Shown: positions 44,966 to 54,308, counted from the stretch's first letter. The stretch: DNA of 64,000 nt from an uncultured Clostridia bacterium (GCA_944388585.1 CALXJI010000003.1:161644-225643); one strand, 5' to 3'. Notes: a model not told the origin generated them from the letters alone. Made by a program: numbers and translations.

Positions 44966-45159
44966 TAAATTACAAATGTATTATATAATATTAAACATAG
45001 TATATTCATTAATATTTACAATATTATCTTAGTAAATTCATATTATAAATTTATTTGTTTTTTCTATAGTATATTTATAACAAATATTTTTATTGTAGTA
45101 TTTGAAGTAATAACAATAAATATAATATATTTATTATATCAACTTATAAAAAATTAAAT

Positions 45160-45335
45160 AATGTTAAGTAATAATGAAGAAAATATGAAGAGCTAATAAA
45201 AGAGTCTGATAACGAACAATAAAAAGACAAACTGATTAGTATTATAAAAAATTAGCTAATATAATAATAAGGATGAAAAACATTTTATCTGATGTTATAA
45301 ATAAAGAAAATAGATATAAAATAAATAATTTGAGG
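45160..45335 (+). pseudogene. Coding-like remnant downstream of gyrB
   Basis: Between gyrB and infC leader (44966-45664, about 700 bases) there is no intact gene. In 45165-45335 short frames read plausibly, such as RKYEELIKESDNEQ and later KKLANIIIRMKNILSDVINK followed by ENRYKINNLRR, broken by stops and frame changes. This looks like a decayed gene in the plus direction. The parent family is not recognised. Confidence 0.3.
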
Positions 45336-45345
45336 AGATAATTGT

Positions 45346-45590
45346 ATGGAGAAAGTATATAAAGATGCTTTCAAAGAGACAGATATAATATTAAATAATT
45401 TGTCCGAAGATATAAGAAATAAAACTCCTGAATGTAATAAATAACTTTAAAAATAATAATTATAATTTAGAAGAGGGAAAAGCTTTTAAAAGGGAAACAA
45501 TAACTATTTTATCATATTTATATAGAGAATACTTGTGATCAAACGAAAAAAGAATTTTTAAGAGAAAAAGATAAAAAAATATTTGACTAA
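45346..45590 (+). pseudogene. Frameshifted remnant of a small Clostridia-specific gene
   Basis: A ribosome site GAGGAG precedes the ATG at 45346. The frame reads MEKVYKDAFKETDIILNNLS then EDIRNKTPECNK and stops (45444). One frame over it continues with YNLEEGKAFKRETITILSYL then YREYL and stops (45538), and a third frame goes on CDQTKKEFLREKDKKIFD to a stop at 45590. Joined, the pieces read as one continuous helical, charged protein. From memory this resembles a small uncharacterised family frequent in uncultured gut Clostridia. Two frameshifts make it a pseudogene. Confidence 0.5.
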
Positions 45591-45664
45591 AATTTTTAGA
45601 AGAAATTAATGATTTGAAATATTATTTAATTTATTATTAATAATTAAAAAATGTTAATCAACAC

Positions 45665-45693
45665 TTGACAAAACATAAAAAGTTATGTATAAT
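45665..45693 (+). promoter_or_regulatory. Consensus promoter of the infC-rpmI-rplT-efp operon
   Basis: TTGACA (45665-45670), 17-base spacer, TATAAT (45688-45693). Confidence 0.85.
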
Positions 45694-45695
45694 AT

Positions 45696-45834
45696 AACTC
45701 GTAAAGTAGAGGAAATCTTCTCACCTTACGAGTTTTGTCTTGTTGAGGTATTAATTAAAATATATTTTATTTATATTTTTATATTTTGATTGGAGAAGAT
45801 TGCCTACAAGCAATCTTTTTTATATATTTTTTGT
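45696..45834 (+). promoter_or_regulatory. infC operon leader with attenuator (L20-leader type)
   Basis: The leader starts with a hairpin AACTCGTAA/TTACGAGTT (45696-45704 with 45726-45734). A terminator AAGATTGC/GCAATCTT (45796-45803 with 45810-45817) plus T-run precedes infC. AATCTTCTC (45714-45722) can instead pair with GAGAAGATT (45793-45801), which would break the terminator's left arm. This alternative pairing fits the ribosomal protein L20 autoregulatory leaders known upstream of infC in Bacillota. Confidence 0.7.
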
Positions 45835-45847
45835 GGAGGTGTTTCAT

Positions 45848-46357
45848 ATAAAACAAGATTTTTTAATTAATGAAAATATTGAATTTTCCAAAGTTCAAGT
45901 TGTTGACTCAGATGGTCAAAAAATTGGTGTTATGCCAACAGAGAAAGCTATTGAATTAGCTAGAGATGAAGGATTAGATTTAGTACTTGTATCACCTAAT
46001 CCATCAAACCCAGTATGTAAGATTTTAGATTATAGTAAATATAAGTTCGAAATGGCAAAAAAAGCTAAAGAATCTAAAAAAAAGCAAAAAGTTATTGAAA
46101 TTAAAGAAGTCAGAATATCACCAAATATAGATAAGCATGACTTAGAAGTTAAAGCTAAAAATGCTAATAAGTTCATTGATGCTGGAAATAAAGTAAAAGT
46201 AACAATGAGATTTAGAGGTAGAGAGCTAAACTTTATTGAACAAGGAAAAGATATTATGTCAGATTTTAAAGACATGATAGATAATGCTCAAATTGAAAAA
46301 GAAGCAAAAATGGAAGGTAAAAATCTAGTTATGTTTTTAATACCAAAACAAAAATAA
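45848..46357 (+). CDS. infC: Translation initiation factor IF-3, apparent AUA start
   Basis: 169 residues if translation starts at ATA (45848-45850), which lies eight bases after GGAGG (45835-45839); the first residues then read MKQDFLINENIEF, the normal IF-3 N-terminus. Upstream in-frame GTG codons at 45833 and 45839 overlap the ribosome site, and no ATG fits. IF-3 marks: VQVVDSDGQKIGVMPTEKAI, DLVLVSPNPSNPVCKILDYS, EVRISPNIDKHDLEVKAKNA, VTMRFRGRELNFIEQG. IF-3 rejects non-canonical start codons, so an AUA start would allow self-control, as the AUU start does in E. coli. Confidence 0.93.
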   Translation: MKQDFLINENIEFSKVQVVDSDGQKIGVMPTEKAIELARDEGLDLVLVSPNPSNPVCKILDYSKYKFEMAKKAKESKKKQKVIEIKEVRISPNIDKHDLEVKAKNANKFIDAGNKVKVTMRFRGRELNFIEQGKDIMSDFKDMIDNAQIEKEAKMEGKNLVMFLIPKQK

Positions 46358-46385
46358 TTTAGTGTTTGAGAGAGGAGAGAGTATT

Positions 46386-46583
46386 ATGCCAAAAATGAAA
46401 ACACACAGTTCATCAAAAAAGAGATTATCAGTAACAGGAACTGGTAAAATTAAGAAAAATGTTGCAAATCGTGCACATAAACTAACAGGTAAATCTTCTA
46501 AGAGAAAAATGGCTTTAAAGAAATCATCTTATGCAGATAGTGCAAACATGAAAGCTATTAAGAAGCTGTTACCATATCAATAA
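46386..46583 (+). CDS. rpmI: 50S ribosomal protein L35
   Basis: 65 residues from ATG at 46386, preceded by GAGAGGAGAG. MPKMKTHSSSKKRLSVTGTG and MKAIKKLLPY are typical L35 ends. Middle gene of infC-rpmI-rplT. Very basic, binds 23S rRNA. Confidence 0.97.
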   Translation: MPKMKTHSSSKKRLSVTGTGKIKKNVANRAHKLTGKSSKRKMALKKSSYADSANMKAIKKLLPYQ

Positions 46584-46614
46584 TAAGCATATAATTTGAA
46601 AGGAGAGAATATAA

Positions 46615-46962
46615 ATGGCAAGAGTAAAAGGAGCTGTTACAACAAGAGCAAGACATAAAAAAGTTCTAAAAAGAGCAAAAGGTTATTTTGGAGCAAAATC
46701 AATAAGATTTAGAATGGCTAATCAAGCTGTTATGAAATCTGGCAACTATGCTTATGTAGGAAGAAAGCAAAAGAAAAGAGATTTCAGATCTTTATGGATT
46801 GCAAGAATTAATGCTGCTGCTAGAATGTGTGGAACAACATATTCTAAATTAATGAATAATTTAAAAGCAGCTAATGTAACTATAAATAGAAAAATGTTAG
46901 CTGAAATGGCAGTTAATGATATGAATGGATTCAAAACATTAGTAGAAAAAGTTCAAAAATAA
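46615..46962 (+). CDS. rplT: 50S ribosomal protein L20
   Basis: 115 residues. [40 protein letters not shown] and [20 protein letters not shown] are the L20 pattern. Needed early in 50S assembly and, by family knowledge in Bacillus, represses its own operon by acting on the leader upstream of infC. RBS AAAGGAGAG. Confidence 0.97.
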   Translation: MARVKGAVTTRARHKKVLKRAKGYFGAKSIRFRMANQAVMKSGNYAYVGRKQKKRDFRSLWIARINAAARMCGTTYSKLMNNLKAANVTINRKMLAEMAVNDMNGFKTLVEKVQK

Positions 46963-46981
46963 TGAAGTTAGGAGGTAATTT

Positions 46982-47536
46982 ATGTTAGCAGGAGAAATTA
47001 GAAAGGGTTCAACATTTGAATTAGATGGTTCTGTATATAGAGTTGTAGATTTTATGCATGTAAAACCTGGTAAAGGATCAGCTTTTGTTAGAACTACTTT
47101 AAAAAATGTTATAACTGGAAAAAATCTTGAGAAAACTTTTAATCCAAATGAAAAATTTGAAGAAGCACAAGTTACTGTTGAAGAAATGCAATATCTTTAT
47201 GCAGATGGAGATATGTATGTATTTATGAATACAGAAACTTATGAGCAAGTTGAACTAACTAAGGAACAAATATCAGATACATTACCTTATCTTAAAGATA
47301 ATATGTTGGTTAAAGTATTATCATATAAAGGAAATATATTCGGAGTTGAGCCTCCTACATTTGTTGAGTTAGAAGTAACATATACTGAACCTGGCATTAA
47401 GGGAGCTACAGCTACAGGTACTACAAAGCCTGCAACTGTTGAAACAGGTGCTATTTTTAATGTTCCAATATTTGTAGAAATTGGAGATAAAATAAGAATT
47501 GATACTAGAACAGGATCATATATGGAAAGAGTATAA
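46982..47536 (+). CDS. efp: Elongation factor P
   Basis: 184 residues. N-terminal KOW-like domain with the loop [13 protein letters not shown], whose Lys at the tip is the position modified in some bacteria, and two OB domains ending [16 protein letters not shown]. Relieves stalling at polyproline stretches. It is 19 bases downstream of rplT, so it rides on the infC operon, an uncommon linkage. A terminator follows. Confidence 0.96.
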   Translation: MLAGEIRKGSTFELDGSVYRVVDFMHVKPGKGSAFVRTTLKNVITGKNLEKTFNPNEKFEEAQVTVEEMQYLYADGDMYVFMNTETYEQVELTKEQISDTLPYLKDNMLVKVLSYKGNIFGVEPPTFVELEVTYTEPGIKGATATGTTKPATVETGAIFNVPIFVEIGDKIRIDTRTGSYMERV

Positions 47537-47547
47537 TAAAAATTAAA

Positions 47548-47576
47548 GGCAATAATAAGATTATTGTCTTTTTTTG
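47548..47576 (+). terminator. Terminator after efp
   Basis: Stem AGGCAATAAT with ATTATTGTCT, AAG loop, followed by TTTTTTTGAT. Confidence 0.8.
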
Positions 47577-47583
47577 ATGATTA

Positions 47584-47611
47584 AAAAAGGTAAGCGAGTG
47601 CTTACCTTTTT
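47584..47611 (-). terminator. Terminator embedding the stop codon of the 250-aa gene
   Basis: Stem AAAAGGTAAGC (47585-47595) with GCTTACCTTTT (47600-47610); the TAA of the minus-strand gene is within the stem, which reads on into TTTTTTAATC. Confidence 0.7.
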
Positions 47612-48354
47612 ATAGTTATGGTATATGAGCATTTTCCCCTATATCTTCCTTGTTCATCAAAATCATCTTCACTATCATAACAAAATGCTGTAAGTTTTAT
47701 ATCAGAAGGAATTTTATATGTATCAACATCTCCTACAAGTTTTATTGAGGAGCAGATTGTATAATCATACATAACATCTTGAGTTATATGGTAGTATCTT
47801 TTTCCTGGAACTAAGTTTACATCGTCATACAGAAAGCTCATAATTTTAGGAAATGTACAGATTGCATCATCTGGATCTAATATTGTATAATACATTGGAG
47901 TTCCATCTTCAATTAAAAATTCTAAAGAATATCCAATTCTACAATTTTGAGCATTAGGATATTGATTTATTAAATCTTTCCATATTGTATCAAAGTTATA
48001 ATTTGGTAGAGTTTTTTCTCTAGACGGAATTGTATAAAATAATCCCATAATACTTTCAAGTGTCCAATCACAATAATAATCTTCTGTAATAAGTTCTAAA
48101 TTATAGCCATTATCTATATATATTCCTAGTTCTACATTGTTATTATCTGTATATATTGGATCAATTTCCTTTTCAATTATAGGCTTAGGCTGAGGTGTTA
48201 CTTCTTCTACAGTAGTATAAGATTTTCCCCATGTACTAAATAATACAGGCTCATTATTTTTCATTCTATTTTGATCTATGAAGTAAATACCTATTAATAT
48301 TCCAAACAACATAAATATTATTATTAAATTTGCTATTATTATTCTTTTTTTCAT
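47602..48354 (-). CDS. Hypothetical membrane-anchored 250-aa protein
   Basis: 250 residues from the ATG at 48352-48354 (GTG codons just before overlap the GGTGAT ribosome site). One N-terminal membrane segment (about 4-24), a linker with the pattern NEPVLFSTWGKSYTT and a Pro-rich stretch (TPQPKPIIEKEIDPIYT), then a globular extracytoplasmic domain that ends in antiparallel strands (YRGKCSYTITIKR). Four Cys in the exported domain. No family I can name. Confidence 0.6.
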   Translation of the reverse strand: MKKRIIIANLIIIFMLFGILIGIYFIDQNRMKNNEPVLFSTWGKSYTTVEEVTPQPKPIIEKEIDPIYTDNNNVELGIYIDNGYNLELITEDYYCDWTLESIMGLFYTIPSREKTLPNYNFDTIWKDLINQYPNAQNCRIGYSLEFLIEDGTPMYYTILDPDDAICTFPKIMSFLYDDVNLVPGKRYYHITQDVMYDYTICSSIKLVGDVDTYKIPSDIKLTAFCYDSEDDFDEQGRYRGKCSYTITIKR

Positions 48355-48462
48355 TAATATCACCACTATTATTGTAGCATATATTATTAAAAAATAAAAT
48401 ATAAAATATTATATATTTTTATGTAATGCATTTCATAGCTAAAATAATATATATTCATAATA

Positions 48463-48491
48463 TTGAAATTTAATAGTAAATAATGTATAAT
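48463..48491 (+). promoter_or_regulatory. Promoter of miaB
   Basis: TTGAAA (48463-48468), 17-base spacer, TATAAT (48486-48491), followed by AAAGGAG and the ATG at 48516. Confidence 0.7.
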
Positions 48492-48515
48492 ACTAATGTT
48501 TAAAGGAGAAAAATA

Positions 48516-49883
48516 ATGAAATTTGTGAATAGTTATAAGGATAAATTAAAAAAATATAATGAAGAGCATAAATTAAAGTATTATATTGATACTATGGGGT
48601 GTCAGATGAATGAAAATGATTCATTAAAATATGCAGGAATATTAGAATCAATGGGATTTGAAAAAGGAGAAGAAAATAATTCTAATGTATATTTGTTCAA
48701 TACATGCTGCGTTAGAGAAAATGCAGAAAATACACTTTTTGGAAGACTTGGAATGTTAAAACAAAGAAAAATTAAAAATGAAGAGGTATACATTGCGATT
48801 GTTGGATGTATGACACAACAAAAACATATTTTAGAAAAAATAAAAAAGTCATATAGATTTGTAGATATTGTACTTGGAACAAGTTGTATGAGTATTTTTC
48901 CAGAAAAATTATTTAATACAATAATAAATGAAAAAGATAAGATAGAATATATTGATGTTAGTAATGCTTTGGAAGAAGATGTCCCAATTAAATATGAAGA
49001 TAAGTACAAAGCAAGTGTTAGTATAATATATGGTTGTAATAATTTTTGTACATATTGTATAGTCCCATATGTAAGAGGAAGAGAAAGAAGTAGAAGACCA
49101 GAAAATATAATTGCAGATATAAAGCAATTAGCAAAACAAGGATATAAAGAAATAATGCTTTTAGGACAAAATGTTAATTCATATGGAAATGATTTTGAAG
49201 AAAAATATACATTTCCAATGCTACTTAAAGAAATTGAGAAAATAGAAGGAATAGAGATAATTAGATTCATGTCACCTCATCCAAAAGATTTCAAAGATGA
49301 TTTAATAGAAGTTATAAGAAATTCTAAAAAGATAGCTAGACAAATTCATTTACCTTTGCAATCGGGAAATAGTAATATTTTAAAGAAGATGAATAGAAAA
49401 TATACAAAAGAACAATTTTTAGATCTGGCATTAAAATTAAAGCAAATACCAGATATATCATTATCTACAGATATAATAGTTGGATTTCCAAATGAAACAG
49501 AGGAAGAATTTCAAGATACATTAGATGTAGTTAAAAAAGTAGAATTTGATCAAATATATATGTTTATATATTCAAAAAGAAATGGAACAGTTGCAGCTAA
49601 AATGGAAGATAAAGTAAGCTATGAAGAAAAAGTAGAAAGACTTGAAAGGTTAAAAAAATTATATGAAGAAATTTTACCAAAATTAAATGAAAAAATGGTT
49701 GGGAAAGAGTATAAATTATTAGTAGAAGGAAAAAGCAAAACAAATGATGAGTTATATACTGGAAGAACTTCTCAAAATAAAGTTGTTATTTTTCAAGCAG
49801 ATGAGAGCTTTATAGGAAAAGTAGTGAATGTAAAAATAGATAGTCAGCATTTATGGTATCTAAAAGGAGAAATATTAAAATAA
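48516..49883 (+). CDS. miaB: tRNA-2-methylthio-N6-dimethylallyladenosine synthase MiaB
   Basis: 455 residues. N-terminal UPF0004 domain with cluster cysteines in DTMGCQMNENDS, NTCCVREN and IVGCMTQQ; radical SAM domain with IIYGCNNFCTYCIVPYVRGR (CxxxCxxC); C-terminal TRAM domain (LLVEGKSKTNDELYTGRTSQ). Adds a methylthio group to i6A37 of tRNAs. The ms2i6A-specific MiaB rather than MtaB is favoured by the RGRERSRRPE segment and size. miaA is not in the window. Confidence 0.95.
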   Translation: MKFVNSYKDKLKKYNEEHKLKYYIDTMGCQMNENDSLKYAGILESMGFEKGEENNSNVYLFNTCCVRENAENTLFGRLGMLKQRKIKNEEVYIAIVGCMTQQKHILEKIKKSYRFVDIVLGTSCMSIFPEKLFNTIINEKDKIEYIDVSNALEEDVPIKYEDKYKASVSIIYGCNNFCTYCIVPYVRGRERSRRPENIIADIKQLAKQGYKEIMLLGQNVNSYGNDFEEKYTFPMLLKEIEKIEGIEIIRFMSPHPKDFKDDLIEVIRNSKKIARQIHLPLQSGNSNILKKMNRKYTKEQFLDLALKLKQIPDISLSTDIIVGFPNETEEEFQDTLDVVKKVEFDQIYMFIYSKRNGTVAAKMEDKVSYEEKVERLERLKKLYEEILPKLNEKMVGKEYKLLVEGKSKTNDELYTGRTSQNKVVIFQADESFIGKVVNVKIDSQHLWYLKGEILK

Positions 49884-49890
49884 ATATTAA

Positions 49891-49928
49891 AATCAAATCT
49901 CAATATTTTATATATTGGGATTTTTTTA
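49891..49928 (+). terminator. Terminator after miaB
   Basis: Stem AAATCTCAATAT with ATATTGGGATTT (one G-T pair), followed by TTTTATT. Confidence 0.75.
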
Positions 49929-49990
49929 TTCCAAGTAGTTATATTAATTTTTAAAATTAATATAATTTATTAGAAATATTGGAGGAGAAT

Positions 49991-51013
49991 ATGGAAGATA
50001 TTAATCAAAATAGATATACAAAAGATGAAATAAATTCATTATTTAAAGATGAACTTAGAAGTCATTATTTAAAAAGAGATTTTAGTGGTAATACAGATAT
50101 TCAAGATTTTAAAAATTATCCAGTATATAAAAACGAAGATATAAGCGAAGAGCATATAAGTAAAATAACTAAAATTAAATATAAATTTATGGTAAAATTA
50201 GTTTTGACATTAATTTTAGGAGTATGTGTTTTTTCATATAAATATTTGCCAGAGAATGAGTTTAAAAACTCTAATTTTTTTAACTGGATAAAAAGCGAAT
50301 ATAAAAAAGATTATACTAGAGAGCAGATTATGAATAATTTAGAGGAATTTTCTAAAAGTGTATATGCTAAAATAAAAAATGTTATTCCAGAAAATGTATA
50401 TAATAACATTGTAGATAAGTATGTAAATAAAATAAAGCCTGAAATTATGAGTTTTTCTTTAAATAATTTATTTGGAGACAAAAATATAGAAAATACTGTT
50501 GCGGTTTTTAATGAAGATAAAATAGGTTTAAATAGTGAAGATGTAGCTCAAATTCAAGATACTGTGGTAACAAGTAGTCAAATAAGTCTTATGGATATGG
50601 ATAAAGAAGAGATATTATCTAAAAACATAAGTATGATATTACCAGTAAATGGTACTGTTACATCAATTTATGGCGCAAGAGATGAGGTTTTTGAAAATGT
50701 GGGATATCATACAGGAATAGATGTTGCAAATGTATTGAATACTGAAATTAAAAGTGCAACAGATGGAACAGTTATATCTGCACAACAAATGGATAAATAT
50801 TATGGAAATAATATTGAGATAGAAAATAATGGTGTTATTTTTAAGTATGCACATTTAAATCAAATAAATGTAAATGAAGGTGATGTTATAAAACAAGGAG
50901 AAGTAATAGGACTTATGGGGTCTACAGGAATGTCTACTGGATCACATCTCCATTTTGAAATAAAAATAAATGAAAGAACAGTTGATCCTGAACTTTTTTT
51001 AAAATTTAGATAG
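49991..51013 (+). CDS. spoIVFA: SpoIVFA-like M23 peptidase-domain protein
   Basis: 340 residues from the ATG at 49991 (GGAGG five bases upstream). One membrane segment (about 65-85) and a C-terminal M23 (LytM) domain with both zinc motifs intact: HTGID (His240, Asp244) and HLHFEI (His319, His321). SpoIVFA regulates the intramembrane protease SpoIVFB in the mother cell and is also an M23-domain protein. The name rests mainly on the SpoIVFB-like gene ten bases downstream. A SpoIIQ-like role is the alternative. Confidence 0.75.
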   Translation: MEDINQNRYTKDEINSLFKDELRSHYLKRDFSGNTDIQDFKNYPVYKNEDISEEHISKITKIKYKFMVKLVLTLILGVCVFSYKYLPENEFKNSNFFNWIKSEYKKDYTREQIMNNLEEFSKSVYAKIKNVIPENVYNNIVDKYVNKIKPEIMSFSLNNLFGDKNIENTVAVFNEDKIGLNSEDVAQIQDTVVTSSQISLMDMDKEEILSKNISMILPVNGTVTSIYGARDEVFENVGYHTGIDVANVLNTEIKSATDGTVISAQQMDKYYGNNIEIENNGVIFKYAHLNQINVNEGDVIKQGEVIGLMGSTGMSTGSHLHFEIKINERTVDPELFLKFR

Positions 51014-51022
51014 TAGGTATAA

Positions 51023-51604
51023 ATGATATTACGTTTAAATAGTTTTTTTATAGAAATTGAAAATTTATTTATTATTGTATTGATTTCTTTTTTCTTTTCT
51101 GATAAAATCAAATTGTTTTTGACATCGTATTTTGTATGTTATTTATTCATAATATTTCATGAATTATCTCATATAATTTTTGCGAGTATTTTTGGTAAAA
51201 AAATAAGAAAATTGAAATTATCTATTGCAGGAGTATGTGTAGTATTTAATAATAATGATGGATTAAAAATAATAAAAAAAATAATAATATACTTAGCTGG
51301 ACCGCTAGGCAATATCATACTAGCATTACTTTTTAGAAATATAGATTTTGTTTTTGAAATTAATATATTTTTAGCTATTTTAAATTTAATGCCTGTCTAT
51401 CCATTAGATGGGTATAATATTTTAAATTGTATATTAACAAGTTTAAATAAAATTAGTTATTTAAAAAGTATAGAAACCTTTTTTTTATCTTTTTTACTAG
51501 TTATATCTATTATAGTTTTTTTTATGTATTATAATCCATCTTTAATTATATTTTTCATGTATGTAATTTTAATAAAATACTTTACAAAAAATCATGTAAA
51601 ATAG
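51023..51604 (+). CDS. spoIVFB: SpoIVFB-like M50 intramembrane metalloprotease
   Basis: 193 residues, about six membrane helices. Zinc motif HELSH (His46-Glu47-His50) in the second or third helix and NLMPVYPLDGY (Asp129) as third ligand, as in site-2 proteases. In Bacillus, SpoIVFB removes the pro-sequence of sigma-K in the mother cell. The protein is short (typical about 280) and lacks a C-terminal CBS domain, like other clostridial versions. No sigK is seen in this window. Confidence 0.85.
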   Translation: MILRLNSFFIEIENLFIIVLISFFFSDKIKLFLTSYFVCYLFIIFHELSHIIFASIFGKKIRKLKLSIAGVCVVFNNNDGLKIIKKIIIYLAGPLGNIILALLFRNIDFVFEINIFLAILNLMPVYPLDGYNILNCILTSLNKISYLKSIETFFLSFLLVISIIVFFMYYNPSLIIFFMYVILIKYFTKNHVK

Positions 51605-51683
51605 CATATATAAAGGAATTTTGCAATATTTTAAAACAGTTACAATAAGGTTGCACAAATATTACAAAATTTCCTTAAAATGC

Positions 51684-51712
51684 TTGATTTTTTTAGCAAA
51701 AGATAGTATCAT
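51684..51712 (+). promoter_or_regulatory. Promoter of ftsA
   Basis: TTGATT (51684-51689), 17-base spacer, TATCAT (51707-51712), about 30 bases before the GTG start. Confidence 0.65.
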
Positions 51713-51742
51713 ATAGATAGCTCAAATTTGGAGGTGTGAGAT

Positions 51743-53017
51743 GTGGCTATAGGTGATATCATCGTTGGGCTAGATATTGGTGTATCCAAAGTAAGTTGTG
51801 TAATTGGACAAGTCAATAAATTTAGCGAGATTGAAGTCATTGGATATGGCCTTTCAAGCAACTCAGGAATAAAAAGAGGACAGATACTAGATTATGAAAG
51901 AGTAGGCCAATCAATAAGAGACGCAGTAAATTCAGCTGAACAAATTTCTGAGCTTTCAGTAAATTCTGCCTATGTTAATATAAAAGGCATGAACGTTAGA
52001 ATAGAGAAGGTTGTTATGGAATCTGGGGTTGAAAAGCCAGATGACGGTATGACTGTAAATGACATATATAATTTATATACTAAAATTCAAATTTCTACTC
52101 GTTTAGAAAGAGATGAGCAGATAATAGATATATTGCCTTCAGCATACGTAGTAAATGGAAGAATATATAAAGAAGAGCCTATAGGAGCTTTTTGTAAGAC
52201 TTTTCAAATGGAAGTTGAGGTTGTAATTGCAAGAGGTGATTACATAGTTGGAGTTCAAAAAGCATTAAAATATGCAGGATTAAAAATAGATGGACTAATA
52301 CTTGAAACATTAGCAACATCAAATATAATACTGATGCCTGAAGAAAAACAAAATGGTGTTTTAATGCTAGATATAGGTGGTGGTCACACAGATATATCAG
52401 TATATAAAAAAGATAAACTAGAGTTTTATACTACTCTTCCTGTAGGAGGAGACCATATCACAAACGATATTTCTTTAACTTTCGATATTAGCACTGATGA
52501 AGCTGAGAAATTAAAAAGACAATACAATTTAGCACTAGTTTCTATGATAACTAATAATCATGAAATAAAATTAACGTCAAAATCTAGTTCTAGTTCTACA
52601 AATGATATAGTAAAATGTAGTGAAATTGTACAAGTTATTGAAGCAAGAGTAAAAGAAATTTTTCAAATAATAAGAAGAATGCTTCAAGAAAAAGGGATGA
52701 CTACAGCAATAAGTACAGTAGTCTTAACAGGTCAAGGTATTAGTAATATTGTTGGTGCTGAAGAATTAGCTGCTAAAATATTAAAAATAAATAATGTAAG
52801 AGTATGTAGTCCAAAGTTAATAAACGTAATAAAGCCACAACATACAACAGTGTATGGTATGGTTAGATATATAGCAAGCTTAGGATTAAGTAAGCATGTA
52901 AATAGTGATGTTCAAATAGTAACAGATCCAAGTTTTAAAGACAAGATTTTTGAGGGGATAGAAAACTTCAAAGAAAAATTTTTCTTTAGTAAAAAGAAAA
53001 AACAAAAGAAGTTTTAA
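51743..53017 (+). CDS. ftsA: Cell-division protein FtsA
   Basis: 424 residues, GTG start after GGAGG. Actin-like ATPase: phosphate-1 loop VGLDIGVSKVSCVIG, the 1C insertion domain, phosphate-2 MLDIGGGHTDISVY, adenosine motif VLTGQGISNIVG and a C-terminal amphipathic helix rich in Phe, Lys (FKEKFFFSKKKKQKKF) for membrane attachment. Tethers FtsZ to the membrane. 25 bases upstream of ftsZ. Confidence 0.93.
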   Translation: MAIGDIIVGLDIGVSKVSCVIGQVNKFSEIEVIGYGLSSNSGIKRGQILDYERVGQSIRDAVNSAEQISELSVNSAYVNIKGMNVRIEKVVMESGVEKPDDGMTVNDIYNLYTKIQISTRLERDEQIIDILPSAYVVNGRIYKEEPIGAFCKTFQMEVEVVIARGDYIVGVQKALKYAGLKIDGLILETLATSNIILMPEEKQNGVLMLDIGGGHTDISVYKKDKLEFYTTLPVGGDHITNDISLTFDISTDEAEKLKRQYNLALVSMITNNHEIKLTSKSSSSSTNDIVKCSEIVQVIEARVKEIFQIIRRMLQEKGMTTAISTVVLTGQGISNIVGAEELAAKILKINNVRVCSPKLINVIKPQHTTVYGMVRYIASLGLSKHVNSDVQIVTDPSFKDKIFEGIENFKEKFFFSKKKKQKKF

Positions 53018-53042
53018 TATAGATTTTAAGGGGGAATAATAA

Positions 53043-54230
53043 ATGGAAAACGAAAATCAAGCTGGGATGGCTACAATTAAGGTTGTTGGTGTAGGAGGAG
53101 CTGGAAATAATGGTGTTAATAGAATGGTTGAAAACGGTTTAAAAAGCGTTGAATTTATTTCTATTAATACTGATAGACAGCAATTAAATGTCTCAAAAGC
53201 AAATAAAAAAATTCAAATAGGTGAAAAGTTAACAAGAGGACTTGGCGCTGGTGCAAATCCAGAAGTTGGAAAATGTAGTGCTGAGGAATCTAAAACAGAA
53301 ATAGCTGAAGCACTAAAAGGTGCCGACATGGTATTTGTAACTGCTGGTATGGGTGGCGGAACAGGAACAGGTGCTGCTCCTATAGTTGCAGAAGTATCAA
53401 AAGAAATGGGAATTTTAACAGTTGGTGTAGTTACAAAACCATTTCCTTTTGAAGGAAAAAGAAGAATGATGCAAGCAGAAGCTGGGATAGAAGAATTAAG
53501 ACAAAATGTAGATACTTTAATAATAATACCAAATGAAAAATTGTTACAAGTTGTAGAAAAACAGACATCTATTATGGATGCATTTAAAATGTCAGATGAT
53601 GTGTTAAGACAAGGTGTACAAGGTATATCTGACTTAATAACAATACCAGGTCTTGTAAACCTAGATTTTGCTGATGTAAAAACTATTATGCTTGATGCAG
53701 GAGTAGCACACATTGGTATTGGTAGAGCTTCTGGTGAACATAGAGCACAAGAAGCAGCAAGACAAGCTATACATAGTCCATTGCTTGAAACTTCTATAGA
53801 AGGTGCTGGTGGAGTACTTCTTAATGTAACTGGTGGAAAAGACTTATGCTTGCTTGAGATAAGTGAAGCAGCAGATTTAGTTCAAAAGTCTGTAGATCCA
53901 GATGCAAATATTATATTTGGTGCTGTTATAGATGAAAAACTTGAAAATGAGATTGTAATAACAGTAATTGCTACAGGATTTACAAAATCAGATATGTCTA
54001 ATGTAACTTTAGATAGTATAGTTGGAGAGGCATTAAAAAATGCTACTGTTTCTCAAGGGTCACAGCAAATGTCAAATAGTGCTTTTTCAGATATTAATAA
54101 TTTATCTGGTTTAGGATCAAAACAAGATAATAGTTCTATTAGTTCAACAAGAACAAATATAACTTCAAATAATGAATACAAAATGGTAGATTTAGATATA
54201 CCTCCATTTTTAAGAAGAAATAAAGATTAA
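53043..54230 (+). CDS. ftsZ: Cell-division protein FtsZ
   Basis: 395 residues. Tubulin-like GTPase: [16 protein letters not shown] (21-36 region), the tubulin signature [16 protein letters not shown] (about 103-118), T7 loop [11 protein letters not shown] with catalytic Asp, and a C-terminal core peptide [13 protein letters not shown] that binds FtsA and SepF, after a variable Ser/Asn-rich linker. Forms the Z ring. Confidence 0.98.
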   Translation: MENENQAGMATIKVVGVGGAGNNGVNRMVENGLKSVEFISINTDRQQLNVSKANKKIQIGEKLTRGLGAGANPEVGKCSAEESKTEIAEALKGADMVFVTAGMGGGTGTGAAPIVAEVSKEMGILTVGVVTKPFPFEGKRRMMQAEAGIEELRQNVDTLIIIPNEKLLQVVEKQTSIMDAFKMSDDVLRQGVQGISDLITIPGLVNLDFADVKTIMLDAGVAHIGIGRASGEHRAQEAARQAIHSPLLETSIEGAGGVLLNVTGGKDLCLLEISEAADLVQKSVDPDANIIFGAVIDEKLENEIVITVIATGFTKSDMSNVTLDSIVGEALKNATVSQGSQQMSNSAFSDINNLSGLGSKQDNSSISSTRTNITSNNEYKMVDLDIPPFLRRNKD

Positions 54231-54272
54231 TAGTATTCCCCTATGCTAAAAATCTATAGAAAAATGATATAA

Positions 54273-54308
54273 AGATAAAGATATTGTAAATATCTTTGTC
54301 TTTTTTTA
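54273..54308 (+). terminator. Terminator after ftsZ
   Basis: Thirteen-pair stem AGATAAAGATATT (54273-54285) with AATATCTTTGTCT (54289-54301), then TTTTTT. Confidence 0.8.

Noticed and set aside
45800..46357. infC start at the TTG at 45800
   Set aside because: The extra N-terminal residues are encoded by the terminator hairpin and the ribosome site; IF-3 proteins do not have such an extension.
48602..49270. 222-residue minus-strand frame opposite miaB
   Set aside because: Long only because AT-rich coding DNA has few antisense stops; the miaB frame carries all the conserved motifs.
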